A DNA stretch of 64,000 nucleotides, taken from the NCBI GenBank assembly GCA_019044685.2, contig JAGTXX020000008.1, positions 1-64,000 of the forward strand. Direction: 5' to 3'. Below, piece by piece: positions 31,367 to 40,206 of this stretch. Both the position numbers and the translations under genes were made by a program. Every line of letters begins with the position of its first letter. Position 1 is the stretch's first letter. The notes below the pieces were generated by a model that had not been told where the DNA came from, did not search any database, and saw only the letters and a program-made list of their open reading frames with translations. The stretch is from Nannochloris sp. 'desiccata'. Taxonomy: Eukaryota; Chlorophyta; Trebouxiophyceae; Chlorellales; Chlorellaceae.

Positions 31367-31609
31367 TGTCACAGACTGACTCACTCCTTTCTTCCTTGAG
31401 ATTCCTTTAGATTCTCTTCTTGAATCCGATGCTGTTGATTGCTGAACACTCTTTAATTGTTATCTAAAAGTGCTGTAACGTTGATTTGCTGAATAGAAAG
31501 TTGCTAGAAGAGTTAAACTCTAACACTGGTTTCAGCTTTGGATTTTGGAAGCCCATCTAATCATAAAAATTCCAAAATTTAGAACTGACCTTGTTGGCCC
31601 TGTTGTTGT

Positions 31610-32560
31610 ATGCCTGTACTCCGCAACGGAAGACAAATAGGTATTATGAGTCAAGCTGATGAAGGAGAGGCTGGCGCAAGCCAGCAGACCGCTGTGATCT
31701 TGAGTCCATTGGACGAGTTTAAAATGAAGAACGAAGTTGCGAAGCAACTGCGGGCTGGAGGAGCCTTTAATGGTGATCGAAGTAAGACCAAAGGTTTCGT
31801 AGAAAGAGTAGAGCGTATGTTTGGGGGTAGTGTTGGTGATTATCTCTCCCCCAAGTTGCGAGCTGAGGCTGTGGTCGAGTCTTTCGGCCCCGAGGTAGAG
31901 AAGTCCTTTGGCCTCGTTCGTACTGCTGAGTTGCTGAGTTCTTGGGATAATGTGAAAGAATGGATTCAATCGAATTACGGTGATCCCAATAACCCTCGTC
32001 TGGAAGCCGTCCGAGTGCTGAAAAAGATTTCTTTTGTCGGCCGCTCGGTGCCCAAAGAAACCGAAAGACTTGCTGAAGCGTTCAAAGAGTTGGGCATGGA
32101 TCCTAAAACAGCAGCTTTGTTCTATGTGGATGCTATGAGCGAAGAATCAGTTTTTGATTTCATGTCACAGTATGGCCGCGTGTTTGAGAATTGGGACTTC
32201 CAAGAACTGGTTGCGACAGTGAATCCCATGGCTGAGAAATTCAACCAGAAGGCGAAACAAGCTAGGGGAGGTCCTACTGATAAGCCCGCTTATACTCCTA
32301 AACCCCCGACCAAAAGGAGCGGTGGTGGGTTTAATTATGCTGCTATGCTGGAATCACTGAGTGCTGTGAAATGGCTGACTGGCGATTACAAGCCTGCAAA
32401 TGTTGAGGCATTGAAAGCTAAGCTGGACGACACGAACCCAGATAGCGAAAAGTTGAGAGCTTTTATACGCCACCATAACTTGTGCTTCATATGTCGTCAA
32501 TCTAATCATAGGTCTACCCACTGCCCCAACAAGAATTCTGGTGGGGCAGGTCGCCAATGA
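31610..32560 (+). CDS. gag: B2 gag polyprotein
   Basis: 316 codons with the same translation as B1 gag: a capsid-like gag domain and a CCHC knuckle near residue 300. It ends in the ATGA overlap with pol (32557-32560). Confidence 0.93.
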   Translation: MPVLRNGRQIGIMSQADEGEAGASQQTAVILSPLDEFKMKNEVAKQLRAGGAFNGDRSKTKGFVERVERMFGGSVGDYLSPKLRAEAVVESFGPEVEKSFGLVRTAELLSSWDNVKEWIQSNYGDPNNPRLEAVRVLKKISFVGRSVPKETERLAEAFKELGMDPKTAALFYVDAMSEESVFDFMSQYGRVFENWDFQELVATVNPMAEKFNQKAKQARGGPTDKPAYTPKPPTKRSGGGFNYAAMLESLSAVKWLTGDYKPANVEALKAKLDDTNPDSEKLRAFIRHHNLCFICRQSNHRSTHCPNKNSGGAGRQ

Positions 32561-35500
32561 GCGCTGCTGCTCCGCTTTACAGCGCAGCCAGCAGGCGTTG
32601 TGAAGTGACTTGGAGTTGGTTTTCCGAAGCCAACCAAGCTGGGCTGGATCTAAAAATGGATCAAAAGATGGAGTTTAATACGCAACTGAATGTGTCGGAA
32701 TTAAATACTTATTCCGTTGTTGCTGAGCCAACAGTCGGCTGGAGTTCTGAGCCAACTTTTGCCGCGGTGAAGGACGATGCTGTTCCGCTGACCACTGTTT
32801 ATAATGCTGTGCTGAATAAGAAGAATGTTCGTGTTCTTATTGATAATGGATCAAGTTTCAATATTGTCTCTGAGTCTTTTGTCAGAAAGAACGAATGGCA
32901 AACGAACGCTGCTGCTGCTGTAAATGTCACTCTAGCTGATGGCCGTCGCCACAGCGGTGACCGAGTGTTGAGAAATTCTAAGTTGAAGTTGGGCTGTGTT
33001 AATGATACGCTGAATCTACGAGTCTACCCCGTGCAAAACTATGATGTCATTCTAGGGGTACCGTGGTTGATTAAAATGAAGGCTAATATCGACTTTAGCT
33101 CAGGTGATTTAGTCGTGCTGAAAAATGGTAGAGTGAAGAAAATTAAATCGGCAACTACCGTCGCTAAGGAAAGTAATGCTGGGCGCCGCCCAGACTGGCT
33201 GCTGAGTAAGAAAAGTTTTAAAAAGCTTCTGAAACGTACTGATGAGCTGGAAAGGCACAATACACACTCTGTGTGTTATATGATTGAAGGAGAACATATA
33301 GAGGGACTGCTGCTTGCTGAGAAGGATTTAGGGTTTTCTATGCAAACCCCAAATAGACCTGCTGGTGTTGCTGTTACTGCTGACAACTACGCTACCGCTA
33401 CTACTGCTGATAATGATGTGTCTAAGAAGATAGAAAGACTTCTTTCTGATTATGCTGATCTATTCCCTACTAGTTCCCCTGGGCTGCCACCTGAAAGAGG
33501 TATTGTGCATGAAATTAAGCTGAAGCAAGGCACAGCGCCTGTGCATCGAACGCCTTATCGAATGTCAGTAGCTCAAGAAGATGAGCTCCGTAAACGGCTG
33601 AAGGAGCTTCTGGACTTAGGTTTGATCCGTCATTCTAAGTCGCCTTGGGCTTCCCCTGTGTTGTTTGTGCCTAAGAAAGATGGTTCTCTACGCTTTTGTG
33701 TTGATTACCGAGGTTTGAATAAAGTCACTGTCCGAGACGAGCATTCTCTGCCAATAGTTGAAGATCAGATCCGCAGATTGACTGGTGCTAAAGTGTTTTC
33801 TAAAGTTGATTGTTTTAATGGTTTCTACCAAATTGCTATGGCTGCTGCTGATGTTGAGAAGACAGCGTTTACTACACCCTATGGCCTCTTCGAATTTTTA
33901 GTAATGCCGTTCGGTCTAAACAACGCTCCCGCTACTTTTAGTAGGCTGATGATGAATATCTTTCAAGATTATATCAATGATTTCGTGCTGGTGTATATGG
34001 ATGATATCTTAATCTTTTCTAAGGATGAAGCAGAGCATGAAACACATCTTAAGCTGGTGCTGGATAGGTTGAGAGAAAAAGGTTTAGTGGCTAAAAAGTC
34101 AAAATGTTCTTTCTTTAAAACTGATATTGACTATTTGGGCTTTGTAGTCTCTGCTGATGGTGTTAAGATGGCTGCTGATAAAGTTCAAGCTGTTTTAGAG
34201 TGGCCTACGCCCTCAAATGCTAGTGAAGTACGTGGTTTCCTTGGATTGTCTGGGTTTTACAGAAACTTTATCAGGAACTACGCTCACATCGTTGCTCCGC
34301 TGAATGAGTTGACTAAGAAGAATATGGTGTACATCTGGACACCCCTGCATGCTGAACGTTTTGATGAGTTAAAACGAGCTGTTACTACCGCTCCTGTACT
34401 TCAAGTATACGATCCCACCCAGCAATGTGTTGTCTGCACTGATGCATCAAACATTGCTGTCGGTGCCGTTTTGATGCAGGCTGCTAGTGATGGTTCAGGT
34501 GCTGCGCCGAAGCCTGTCGCTTTCTTTTCTAGGAAGTTACGTGGTGCTGAGTTGAATTATGATGCTAGAACTAAAGAATTCTTAGCGATCAAGCTGACTG
34601 CTCACAAATGGAGACACTATTTGAATAATGGTGAAACACCAATATTTTTCACCGACCACGAAAGTTTACAGTACCTAAATACTAGCACTGAGTTGAGTCC
34701 TAAATTTATGCGCTGGTTTAGTAGTATCACTAGTTGGCTTGGTGGTCCACCTACTATCCGTTACAAGCCTGGAAAATTAAATGTTGTAGCAGATGCATTG
34801 AGCCGTCGCCCCGATCATTCACACTGTTTGTACGCTTTGTCGCTGGTTGTGCCAGCCGATGAATTGATGCAGCAGATCAGAGATGGGTTAAAGGTTGATG
34901 AATTTGCTTTAGCTGAAGCTGAGAAGATTGCTAATAAGATAGATTCCAAATATTTTTGGGAAAATGAGTTGCTGTATCGTTTTGTAAATAACCGCCTGCA
35001 GCTATATGTGCCAAAGGTTGGAAATTTACGCGAATTAATTATTTCTGAGATGCATGATCTACCTATAGTTGGACACCAAGGTTGGAATCGCACCTTGCGT
35101 CGCATTATAGATCAATTTGGGTGGCCTGGTATCTCTAAAGATGTCCAAGCATACGTTGAAGGCTGTAGCCAATGTGGGAGAAGCAAGCCCCGCTCCCGCT
35201 TCCCCGCTGGCTTGTTGCAACCGCTGGAGCTCCCCAATGAGCCTTGGGAGTCTGTTTCTATGGATTTTATTGTCAAGCTACCTAAAACCAAGGAAGGTTT
35301 TGATGCTGTTATGGTTGTTGTTGATAGATTTTCTAAATATGTAGAATTTATTCCTACTTTTACTACTGCTACTGCAGAGGAAACTGCATTTTTATTTTTC
35401 AAAGAAATTTTGTGCCGCTACGGCTGTCCTGCTTCTATTGTTTCTGATCGAGATTCTAAGTTTATTTCTTCTTTCTGGCAATCACTTTGGTCCTCTGTGG

Positions 35501-36327
35501 GTACTCGTTTGAAGATGTCTACTTCTTACCACCCCCAAACTGATGGCCAGACTGAGCGTGTTAATCGCGTCTTAGAAGAAATGCTCCGTTCTTTTTGTGT
35601 GCTGGAGCCAGAGACTTGGGTGAATTTTCTTCCCCAAGCTCGCTTCGCTTATAATACTGCTGTTACTAATTCAACGAAAATGTCCCCTTTTGAGGTTGTA
35701 CATGGTCACTCTCCACGGTTACCTACTTCCTATGTCGCTGGAACCAGCAGTGCTGTTCCTGTTTCAGTGGAGCGGTTCCGAGAGCGCCATGAACAAACTA
35801 TTTCACAAGTTACTAAGTTTCTTACAATCGCGCAAGATAAACAAACTTTATATGCTAACAAAAAACGTGTTGATGTTTCTTTTGATGTTGGTGATGAGGT
35901 TTTGTTAAACTCCAGAAATTTATCTCTGGACGGAACTAATCCTCCAAAGTTGAAACCGCTTTTTGTCGGTCCCTTTAAAATTTTGAAAAAAATTGGTCCT
36001 GTTGCTTACACGTTGGATATGCCTTCTTCTTTTCAAGGACATACTACCTTTCATGTTTCTGTTTTGAAAAAAGCGCCTAACACTGATGCTAGGTTTCCCT
36101 TGCGTGCTGCAACTTCTAAGCCGCCGCCGTTGTATTTTCAGCGTGGCGACGCTTTTTATGAAGTTGAAAAAATTATTTCTCATCGTGGCAAGCCGCCTAA
36201 TCGGACGCTGCGTGTTAAATGGAAAGGGTATTCAACCCCTACTTGGGAACCTGAAGCTAATTTTTTGAATAATGAATTTTATATTAAATATTTCGCTGAG
36301 TTGACGCAACGTCGAGGACGACGTTGA
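32557..36327 (+). CDS. pol: B2 pol polyprotein with chromodomain
   Basis: 1256 codons with the domain order and motifs described for B1: protease triad D96-N-G, RT YMDD at 480-483, RNase H, DDE integrase, chromodomain, Arg-rich tail. Starts within the gag stop (ATGA), with GCGCTG (32561-32566) able to pair with CAGCGC (32580-32585). Potentially autonomous. Confidence 0.94.
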   Translation: MSAAAPLYSAASRRCEVTWSWFSEANQAGLDLKMDQKMEFNTQLNVSELNTYSVVAEPTVGWSSEPTFAAVKDDAVPLTTVYNAVLNKKNVRVLIDNGSSFNIVSESFVRKNEWQTNAAAAVNVTLADGRRHSGDRVLRNSKLKLGCVNDTLNLRVYPVQNYDVILGVPWLIKMKANIDFSSGDLVVLKNGRVKKIKSATTVAKESNAGRRPDWLLSKKSFKKLLKRTDELERHNTHSVCYMIEGEHIEGLLLAEKDLGFSMQTPNRPAGVAVTADNYATATTADNDVSKKIERLLSDYADLFPTSSPGLPPERGIVHEIKLKQGTAPVHRTPYRMSVAQEDELRKRLKELLDLGLIRHSKSPWASPVLFVPKKDGSLRFCVDYRGLNKVTVRDEHSLPIVEDQIRRLTGAKVFSKVDCFNGFYQIAMAAADVEKTAFTTPYGLFEFLVMPFGLNNAPATFSRLMMNIFQDYINDFVLVYMDDILIFSKDEAEHETHLKLVLDRLREKGLVAKKSKCSFFKTDIDYLGFVVSADGVKMAADKVQAVLEWPTPSNASEVRGFLGLSGFYRNFIRNYAHIVAPLNELTKKNMVYIWTPLHAERFDELKRAVTTAPVLQVYDPTQQCVVCTDASNIAVGAVLMQAASDGSGAAPKPVAFFSRKLRGAELNYDARTKEFLAIKLTAHKWRHYLNNGETPIFFTDHESLQYLNTSTELSPKFMRWFSSITSWLGGPPTIRYKPGKLNVVADALSRRPDHSHCLYALSLVVPADELMQQIRDGLKVDEFALAEAEKIANKIDSKYFWENELLYRFVNNRLQLYVPKVGNLRELIISEMHDLPIVGHQGWNRTLRRIIDQFGWPGISKDVQAYVEGCSQCGRSKPRSRFPAGLLQPLELPNEPWESVSMDFIVKLPKTKEGFDAVMVVVDRFSKYVEFIPTFTTATAEETAFLFFKEILCRYGCPASIVSDRDSKFISSFWQSLWSSVGTRLKMSTSYHPQTDGQTERVNRVLEEMLRSFCVLEPETWVNFLPQARFAYNTAVTNSTKMSPFEVVHGHSPRLPTSYVAGTSSAVPVSVERFRERHEQTISQVTKFLTIAQDKQTLYANKKRVDVSFDVGDEVLLNSRNLSLDGTNPPKLKPLFVGPFKILKKIGPVAYTLDMPSSFQGHTTFHVSVLKKAPNTDARFPLRAATSKPPPLYFQRGDAFYEVEKIISHRGKPPNRTLRVKWKGYSTPTWEPEANFLNNEFYIKYFAELTQRRGRR

Positions 36328-36506
36328 CTTTTTTAAACGGGGGGTGGTGTCACAGACTGACTCACTCCTTTCTTCCTTGAGATTCCTTTAGATTCTCTTC
36401 TTGAATCCGATGCTGTTGATTGCTGAACACTCTTTAATTGTTATCTAAAAGTGCTGTAACGTTGATTTGCTGAATAGAAAGTTGCTAGAAGAGTTAAACT
36501 CTAACA

Positions 36507-36786
36507 CATCGGCAGTGCGAAAAATGGGTCCATGCTCAATCGTTCTCGTTTTAAACTTGTGTTTCTCTACAAATCTACCTGAAGCTATAGTTACTGATGC
36601 TCCAGTATCAAACAAGGTATTTGCTACAGCACATCCTACTCTACCTTTAGTAACTAATAAATTTGCTGACTTGGTGTCCTTCCACGTAGCTACCAAAGGA
36701 CCTAAATCTAAATCTACTCTATCTAGTTCTTCTCTTTCTACTGGCAGTGAGGTTTCCTCAATTTCTACTTCATCCTCTTCACTCAC
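36507..36786 (-). pseudogene. C1 pol start and protease N-part
   Basis: Pol begins in the -1 frame of gag; the first possible start is a GTG that overlaps the gag stop (36784-36786). An acidic linker precedes the protease motif D-T-G-A-S (LFDTGASVTI). B2 cuts it after FRTAD at CATCG; the coding continues at 31366. Confidence 0.88.
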
Positions 36787-36804
36787 TGCCGCTTCTCGTT
36801 TGGG
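36743..36804 (-). promoter_or_regulatory. C1 programmed -1 frameshift cassette at gag-pol
   Basis: Heptamer CCCAAAC (36804 down to 36798) in gag phase C-CCA-AAC. Then a 7-nt spacer, and a perfect 9-bp stem GGCAGTGAG (36790-36782) with CTCACTGCC (36751-36743), loop 30 nt. The gag TGA lies within the stem. Element D has the same arrangement with a G-U pair, so the structure is conserved between families. Confidence 0.82.
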
Positions 36805-37733
36805 TTGTAATTATCTGGTTTTCTAGGGCAGTTCTTTGCAATGTGACCCTCCTTTCTTCGGCAAAAATAACACCGCCCTTCGTCATCACACCATTTCTTT
36901 ATAGCAGGGGTCATCTTAGGTACATGTTCGTAGGTATCGACCTCCATTGGTGCAGAATCATTAGAATGAGAAGCATGACCATTGCCACTGCCACTAGCCT
37001 GACCACCATACCACTTGTTTCCATTCTTCCGCTTTCCGTTGCTGCGGCCGGCGAGAAACATAGCATTATCTTCAGCAATGGTATAGCGCACCAAATGCTC
37101 GTAATTTTCAAATTCTTTCATGGTGTGCTTAACTTCAACTTTTGTTCTTAAATCCTGCTTCAAACCTTCCATAAACCAATACTGTTTCTCTCCATCTGGT
37201 ACTTTTGCGCGTAAATTCAATTTAGAAAATTGATCAGCGTAAGTGCTGGCAGCTCCAGTTTGTCTTAATTGTTTCAATTTTCCACGCGCAATACGTGCAG
37301 GATCTTGTTGTCTATACTGACTAATTAATTCCTCTTTAAACTCTCTAAAATTAGTCACTGCTTTTGCTCCAGCATCTTCTGCTCTAAAGCGCCACCAAAC
37401 CAAAGCCGCTTTCTCCAGCACATGAGGAATAACCTTAAGCTTGCTTGCTTCTTCAGTTATTTGAGCAGCTTGGAGGAGAACTTCAATTTGATAAACCCAA
37501 TCCTCTGGATCTGTCTTATCTTCAGCGCTAAATTTCTTTGGATTTAATTTCAAAAACTGCCTAAGCCTCTTTGCATCGATATCGTCTCCATTCTCCGGTA
37601 CATTCACAGGTACAGCTACAGGCTCGGCTGCCATTGGCTGCTGTTGTAACAGCTGTATTTGAGCCGCCATCTGAGCTATTTGTTCTTGCTGCTGTTGCAA
37701 CAGTTGCAACAGTTGAGGTTCCATCGGATCCAT
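36783..37733 (-). CDS. gag: C1 gag polyprotein
   Basis: 316 codons, intact. A Gln-rich N-terminus (LLQQQQEQ, ALQLLQQQP-like runs) that may form a coiled coil, a retrotransposon gag domain at about 65-210, then a Gly/Asn-rich linker and a CCHC knuckle (CYFCRRKEGHIAKNC, one residue longer than usual between C and H). Ends with TGA inside the frameshift stem. Since gag is intact and pol is broken, C1 may still supply or borrow particles. Confidence 0.9.
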   Translation of the reverse strand: MDPMEPQLLQLLQQQQEQIAQMAAQIQLLQQQPMAAEPVAVPVNVPENGDDIDAKRLRQFLKLNPKKFSAEDKTDPEDWVYQIEVLLQAAQITEEASKLKVIPHVLEKAALVWWRFRAEDAGAKAVTNFREFKEELISQYRQQDPARIARGKLKQLRQTGAASTYADQFSKLNLRAKVPDGEKQYWFMEGLKQDLRTKVEVKHTMKEFENYEHLVRYTIAEDNAMFLAGRSNGKRKNGNKWYGGQASGSGNGHASHSNDSAPMEVDTYEHVPKMTPAIKKWCDDEGRCYFCRRKEGHIAKNCPRKPDNYNPNEKRQ

Positions 37734-37888
37734 TTTCTCGTACTAGTCAACAAAAGTCAAAGTTTAGTGCATGCAAAATAGAAGTCAGAAATTTCGCTAG
37801 GACAGCAAAATAACAGTTCGTTTGCTTGCACAGAACCTGTAGACCTTTTATAGTGTGGAGGTTAATGCCCGCGCGTTAGGTGCCAAAA

Positions 37889-37963
37889 TGTAAAGAGCAG
37901 CCTTGTGAGCTGAACTTCACCAAGTGCAAGTCAACTTCTAAGTAGGTGTTCTAATAACTATTT
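37889..37963 (-). repeat. C1 5' LTR, inner part
   Basis: The first 75 bp (on the + strand) of the 226-bp C LTR, TGTAAAGAGC to AACTATTT. It is cut by a retroposon with a 15-bp duplication (37949-37963 = 51905-51919). To its left lies GGTGCCAAAA, the complement of the primer-binding site. Confidence 0.93.
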
Positions 37964-38426
37964 CGCTTATCATACAGAATGAGCTTCTCTAGGAGAAAAC
38001 ACTTACTGAAGATTGACGCAGCAAGCTGCGTGGGTTTGTAATATATTCTTTATTCGACTGAATCTCTAATCCAAAACTCGCGCTAGCATAGAGGAGATAG
38101 TGGGCAAAATAGAAAAATGGGATGCAGACAGCAGGTATAGTGTTTTACGTACCTACAGAGGGGCTTGGGAAGAGGTGAGGACTGATTCCAGGTTAGTTAG
38201 CACGAGTTTTGATTAGTAGACCATCGTAGGAGGAACTCGGCTGTGTATAGGTGCTGCAGGGTTGTCGTCGAAGGTGCTATTGGGTGCTCCCAGTCAGCAG
38301 CACAGCACACTTTTCAGGGTGCTAAGGTTGTCAGAGCAAAAATAAACGCAAAATGCGAAAAAGATATAGATAAAAATGTAAGAAATCTAAGAACAAACTT
38401 TTTATTGTTAGGAAAAGGGGTGAAGT

Positions 38427-39125
38427 GTGGGGAAGGGATCAAAATGGAGAGACATGGTATCGAATAAAGAAGTGCATGAACGATTAAAAACTGTATCTAT
38501 GGAAGAATGTTGTAGACGCCAACGAATGCTTTGGATGGGTCATGTCGTTCGGATGCCTGACAACCGCCTGCCCAAGATACTTTTATTCGGCCAAATGGAG
38601 GGCCACCGGATTCGGGGCAGAAAACTGAGTTTGCGTCGGCTGTATGAAAAGGATATTATGGAGTTAAAAGGCGGGTTCCCTGATGGACTAGACTGGTATG
38701 AACTAGCCAGTGATCGGAAAATCTGGCCAAAGTTTGTTATGCGTGAGCCCCTGGCGCAGCAGCCAGCAACAGAATCTAATGGTCTCCAAACCACAAATGG
38801 TCTCCAAACCGCCTCTGCTGCTGCTGTCGATGCAAATACTCATGCTGATGGTAATGTTCACCCTGTCAGCCAGCCGCCCAGCACTGCACCTTTGAGAAGA
38901 AGCAGCAGGATAATTGAAAGGATGGGTCAAAGCCTGTCCACCCCCTTGAATGCCCCCTTGACCTCTTCTAGTGGACAGCCAAGGCGGAGTAATCCGTCTT
39001 CGCCATACATTGGGAGACCTCGGGGGCGTCCCCGTGGGTCCGGAAGAGCAACTGGCGCCTACATGCCTACTGGGAATAGCAGAGGACGTCCTGTGGGTAG
39101 TAAGTCTAAGCGTCACGGTTTTTAA
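38427..39125 (+). pseudogene. LINE-like reverse transcriptase C-terminus with AT-hook-like tail
   Basis: The block RRQRMLWMGHVVRMPDNRLP, followed by RIRGRKLSLRRLYEKDIMEL and DWYELASDRKIW, is the signature of the last domain of LINE RT proteins (usual form LRWLGHV.RM...LP). The RT core is absent, so it is 5' truncated. After it comes a Gln/Asn/Ala/Ser/Pro-rich stretch of about 80 residues and a basic tail with GRPRGRPRG and RGRPVGSKSK, like AT-hooks that bind the minor groove of AT-rich DNA. It ends at TAA/TAG near 39125. Upstream (38243-38426) the frame is unclear. Confidence 0.65.
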
Positions 39126-39565
39126 TCATGTTCCTCTCTGAGGCGGTGACTATTTTGTGGCGTCGACGGCGTTTTTGGCTGTGTTTTTCCATATTCCTAT
39201 CTTAAAAGAACTGTTTTACAAATATATTTTCTCTATTATTATCTGAATCAGTTTTCTGGCAGCAGAATATATTCATATATTAAAGGCTGTAAAGAGAGAG
39301 AGAGAGAGAGGAAGGGATCAAAATAAGAAAAAAGTATTTTCGATCAAAGATGTGTTTGAAAAATTAGCAGAAAGAAGAGAGATTAAGTGAATGGGATTGA
39401 TAGCTTGAGAAATGGAGAGACGATGTTGTAGAATGAAGTGGAGAAAAGTTAGTATCGCCGGAAATTGGCGTTTAGTGGAAATATTGTGGTGTTAGTGGAA
39501 GGAAAATTCTGCCGCCGCTGTCGGTTTTTTTGAAAAGCTTGCTGTGTAGAATCCAATTGACGGAC
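39126..39565. other. Untranslated part of the composite with (AG)n
   Basis: A T-rich 3' flank followed by (AG)n at about 39293-39310 and an A/G-rich segment. GAAGGGATCAAAAT occurs here (39312-39325) and at 38436-38449, so part may be an imperfect repeat of the LINE sequence. No gene seen. Confidence 0.4.
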
Positions 39566-39883
39566 TCACGAGGAGTTCTCCGTCAAGAAAGCCGTAACTT
39601 GATGCATTATTCGTTGTTGGGTGGATCGGGATGCATGGGTATAAAGGTAGGGGTAAGTCTGAAGTAGTTTAAATAATCTGCGGAAAAGGCGTCTTTCGTT
39701 GTATCCTCTTCTAATAAGTTGAGCTATGACGAGTGCTGTAGCTTGGCAGAAGCTGTTTCGATCTGTAATGTTTCTTCGTAGAGCGTGAAATCTTCCAGTT
39801 AATATGTTGTCTTTAATTCTTCTTGCCAGGTTGGAGCTATTATGTACGTAGCGAGTTTTTGATAACGCTGCAAACTCGGGTTT
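39566..39883 (-). pseudogene. RT fragment, C-terminal part, cut by element D
   Basis: Joined to 51617-51904 across element D (GGTTT duplication), the minus strand is open without a stop. The upstream part carries FRYIDDIIT, the RT catalytic YxDD box, and FLDITL; this part reads HNSSNLARRIKDNI and LIRRGYNERRLFRR and stops at 39566. The combination RYIDDI, FLD, H/N-SSN and RGY resembles Penelope-like and related RTs from memory. Neither a GIY-YIG endonuclease nor the RT start is present. Confidence 0.6.
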
Positions 39884-40077
39884 TGTGATGATTAACCGTG
39901 TTTGGCTAAACACCACTACTTGTTCTAGTTGTTCTAAGTTCTAGTTACAGGTTCTAGGTAAATCAAAAGTCCCTCTACAGAATGCAAAAGGTGTTCTTTA
40001 TAGTAGCTCACGCAGCGGAGGCGTGCTATGCATGATGTGACGAGGCAGCTTCTCGCTAGCTATGCCATATCATCACA
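39884..40077 (-). repeat. D 3' LTR
   Basis: A 194-bp LTR, TGTGATGATT...ATATCATCACA, with near-palindromic ends. The complement of the purine tract (TTCTTCCCCCCTCTCTCTG) follows at once. 40078-40206 is the untranslated end of the element. Confidence 0.94.
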
Positions 40078-40206
40078 TTCTTCCCCCCTCTCTCTGAAAA
40101 CGTGTCCTCACGTTTATGATTCAGCAGAAAGAAAGGTGCAAGCAGTAGGGTAAAACTCAAAATGAAAATTAAAATTAACCTTGTAAAATTTACGCTAAAT
40201 ATTTTT

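Larger units (their letters stand above)
31367..36506 (+). mobile_element. Element B2: complete family B chromovirus in C1 pol
   Basis: A 5140-bp element, same length as B1, with 159-bp LTRs at 31367-31525 and 36348-36506 that look identical and carry the private AACACTC variant. CATCG is duplicated (31362-31366, 36507-36511). Orientation is opposite to the C1 host. Gag and pol are intact. B1 and B2 differ by single bases only (e.g. GCCGCTGTG against GCCGCGGTG in pol), which points to very recent transposition. Confidence 0.96.

Noticed and set aside
38540..39116. Minus-strand ORFs over the LINE-like tail
   Set aside because: They are antisense to the recognisable LINE C-terminal block and biased by the GC-rich repetitive codons of the tail.
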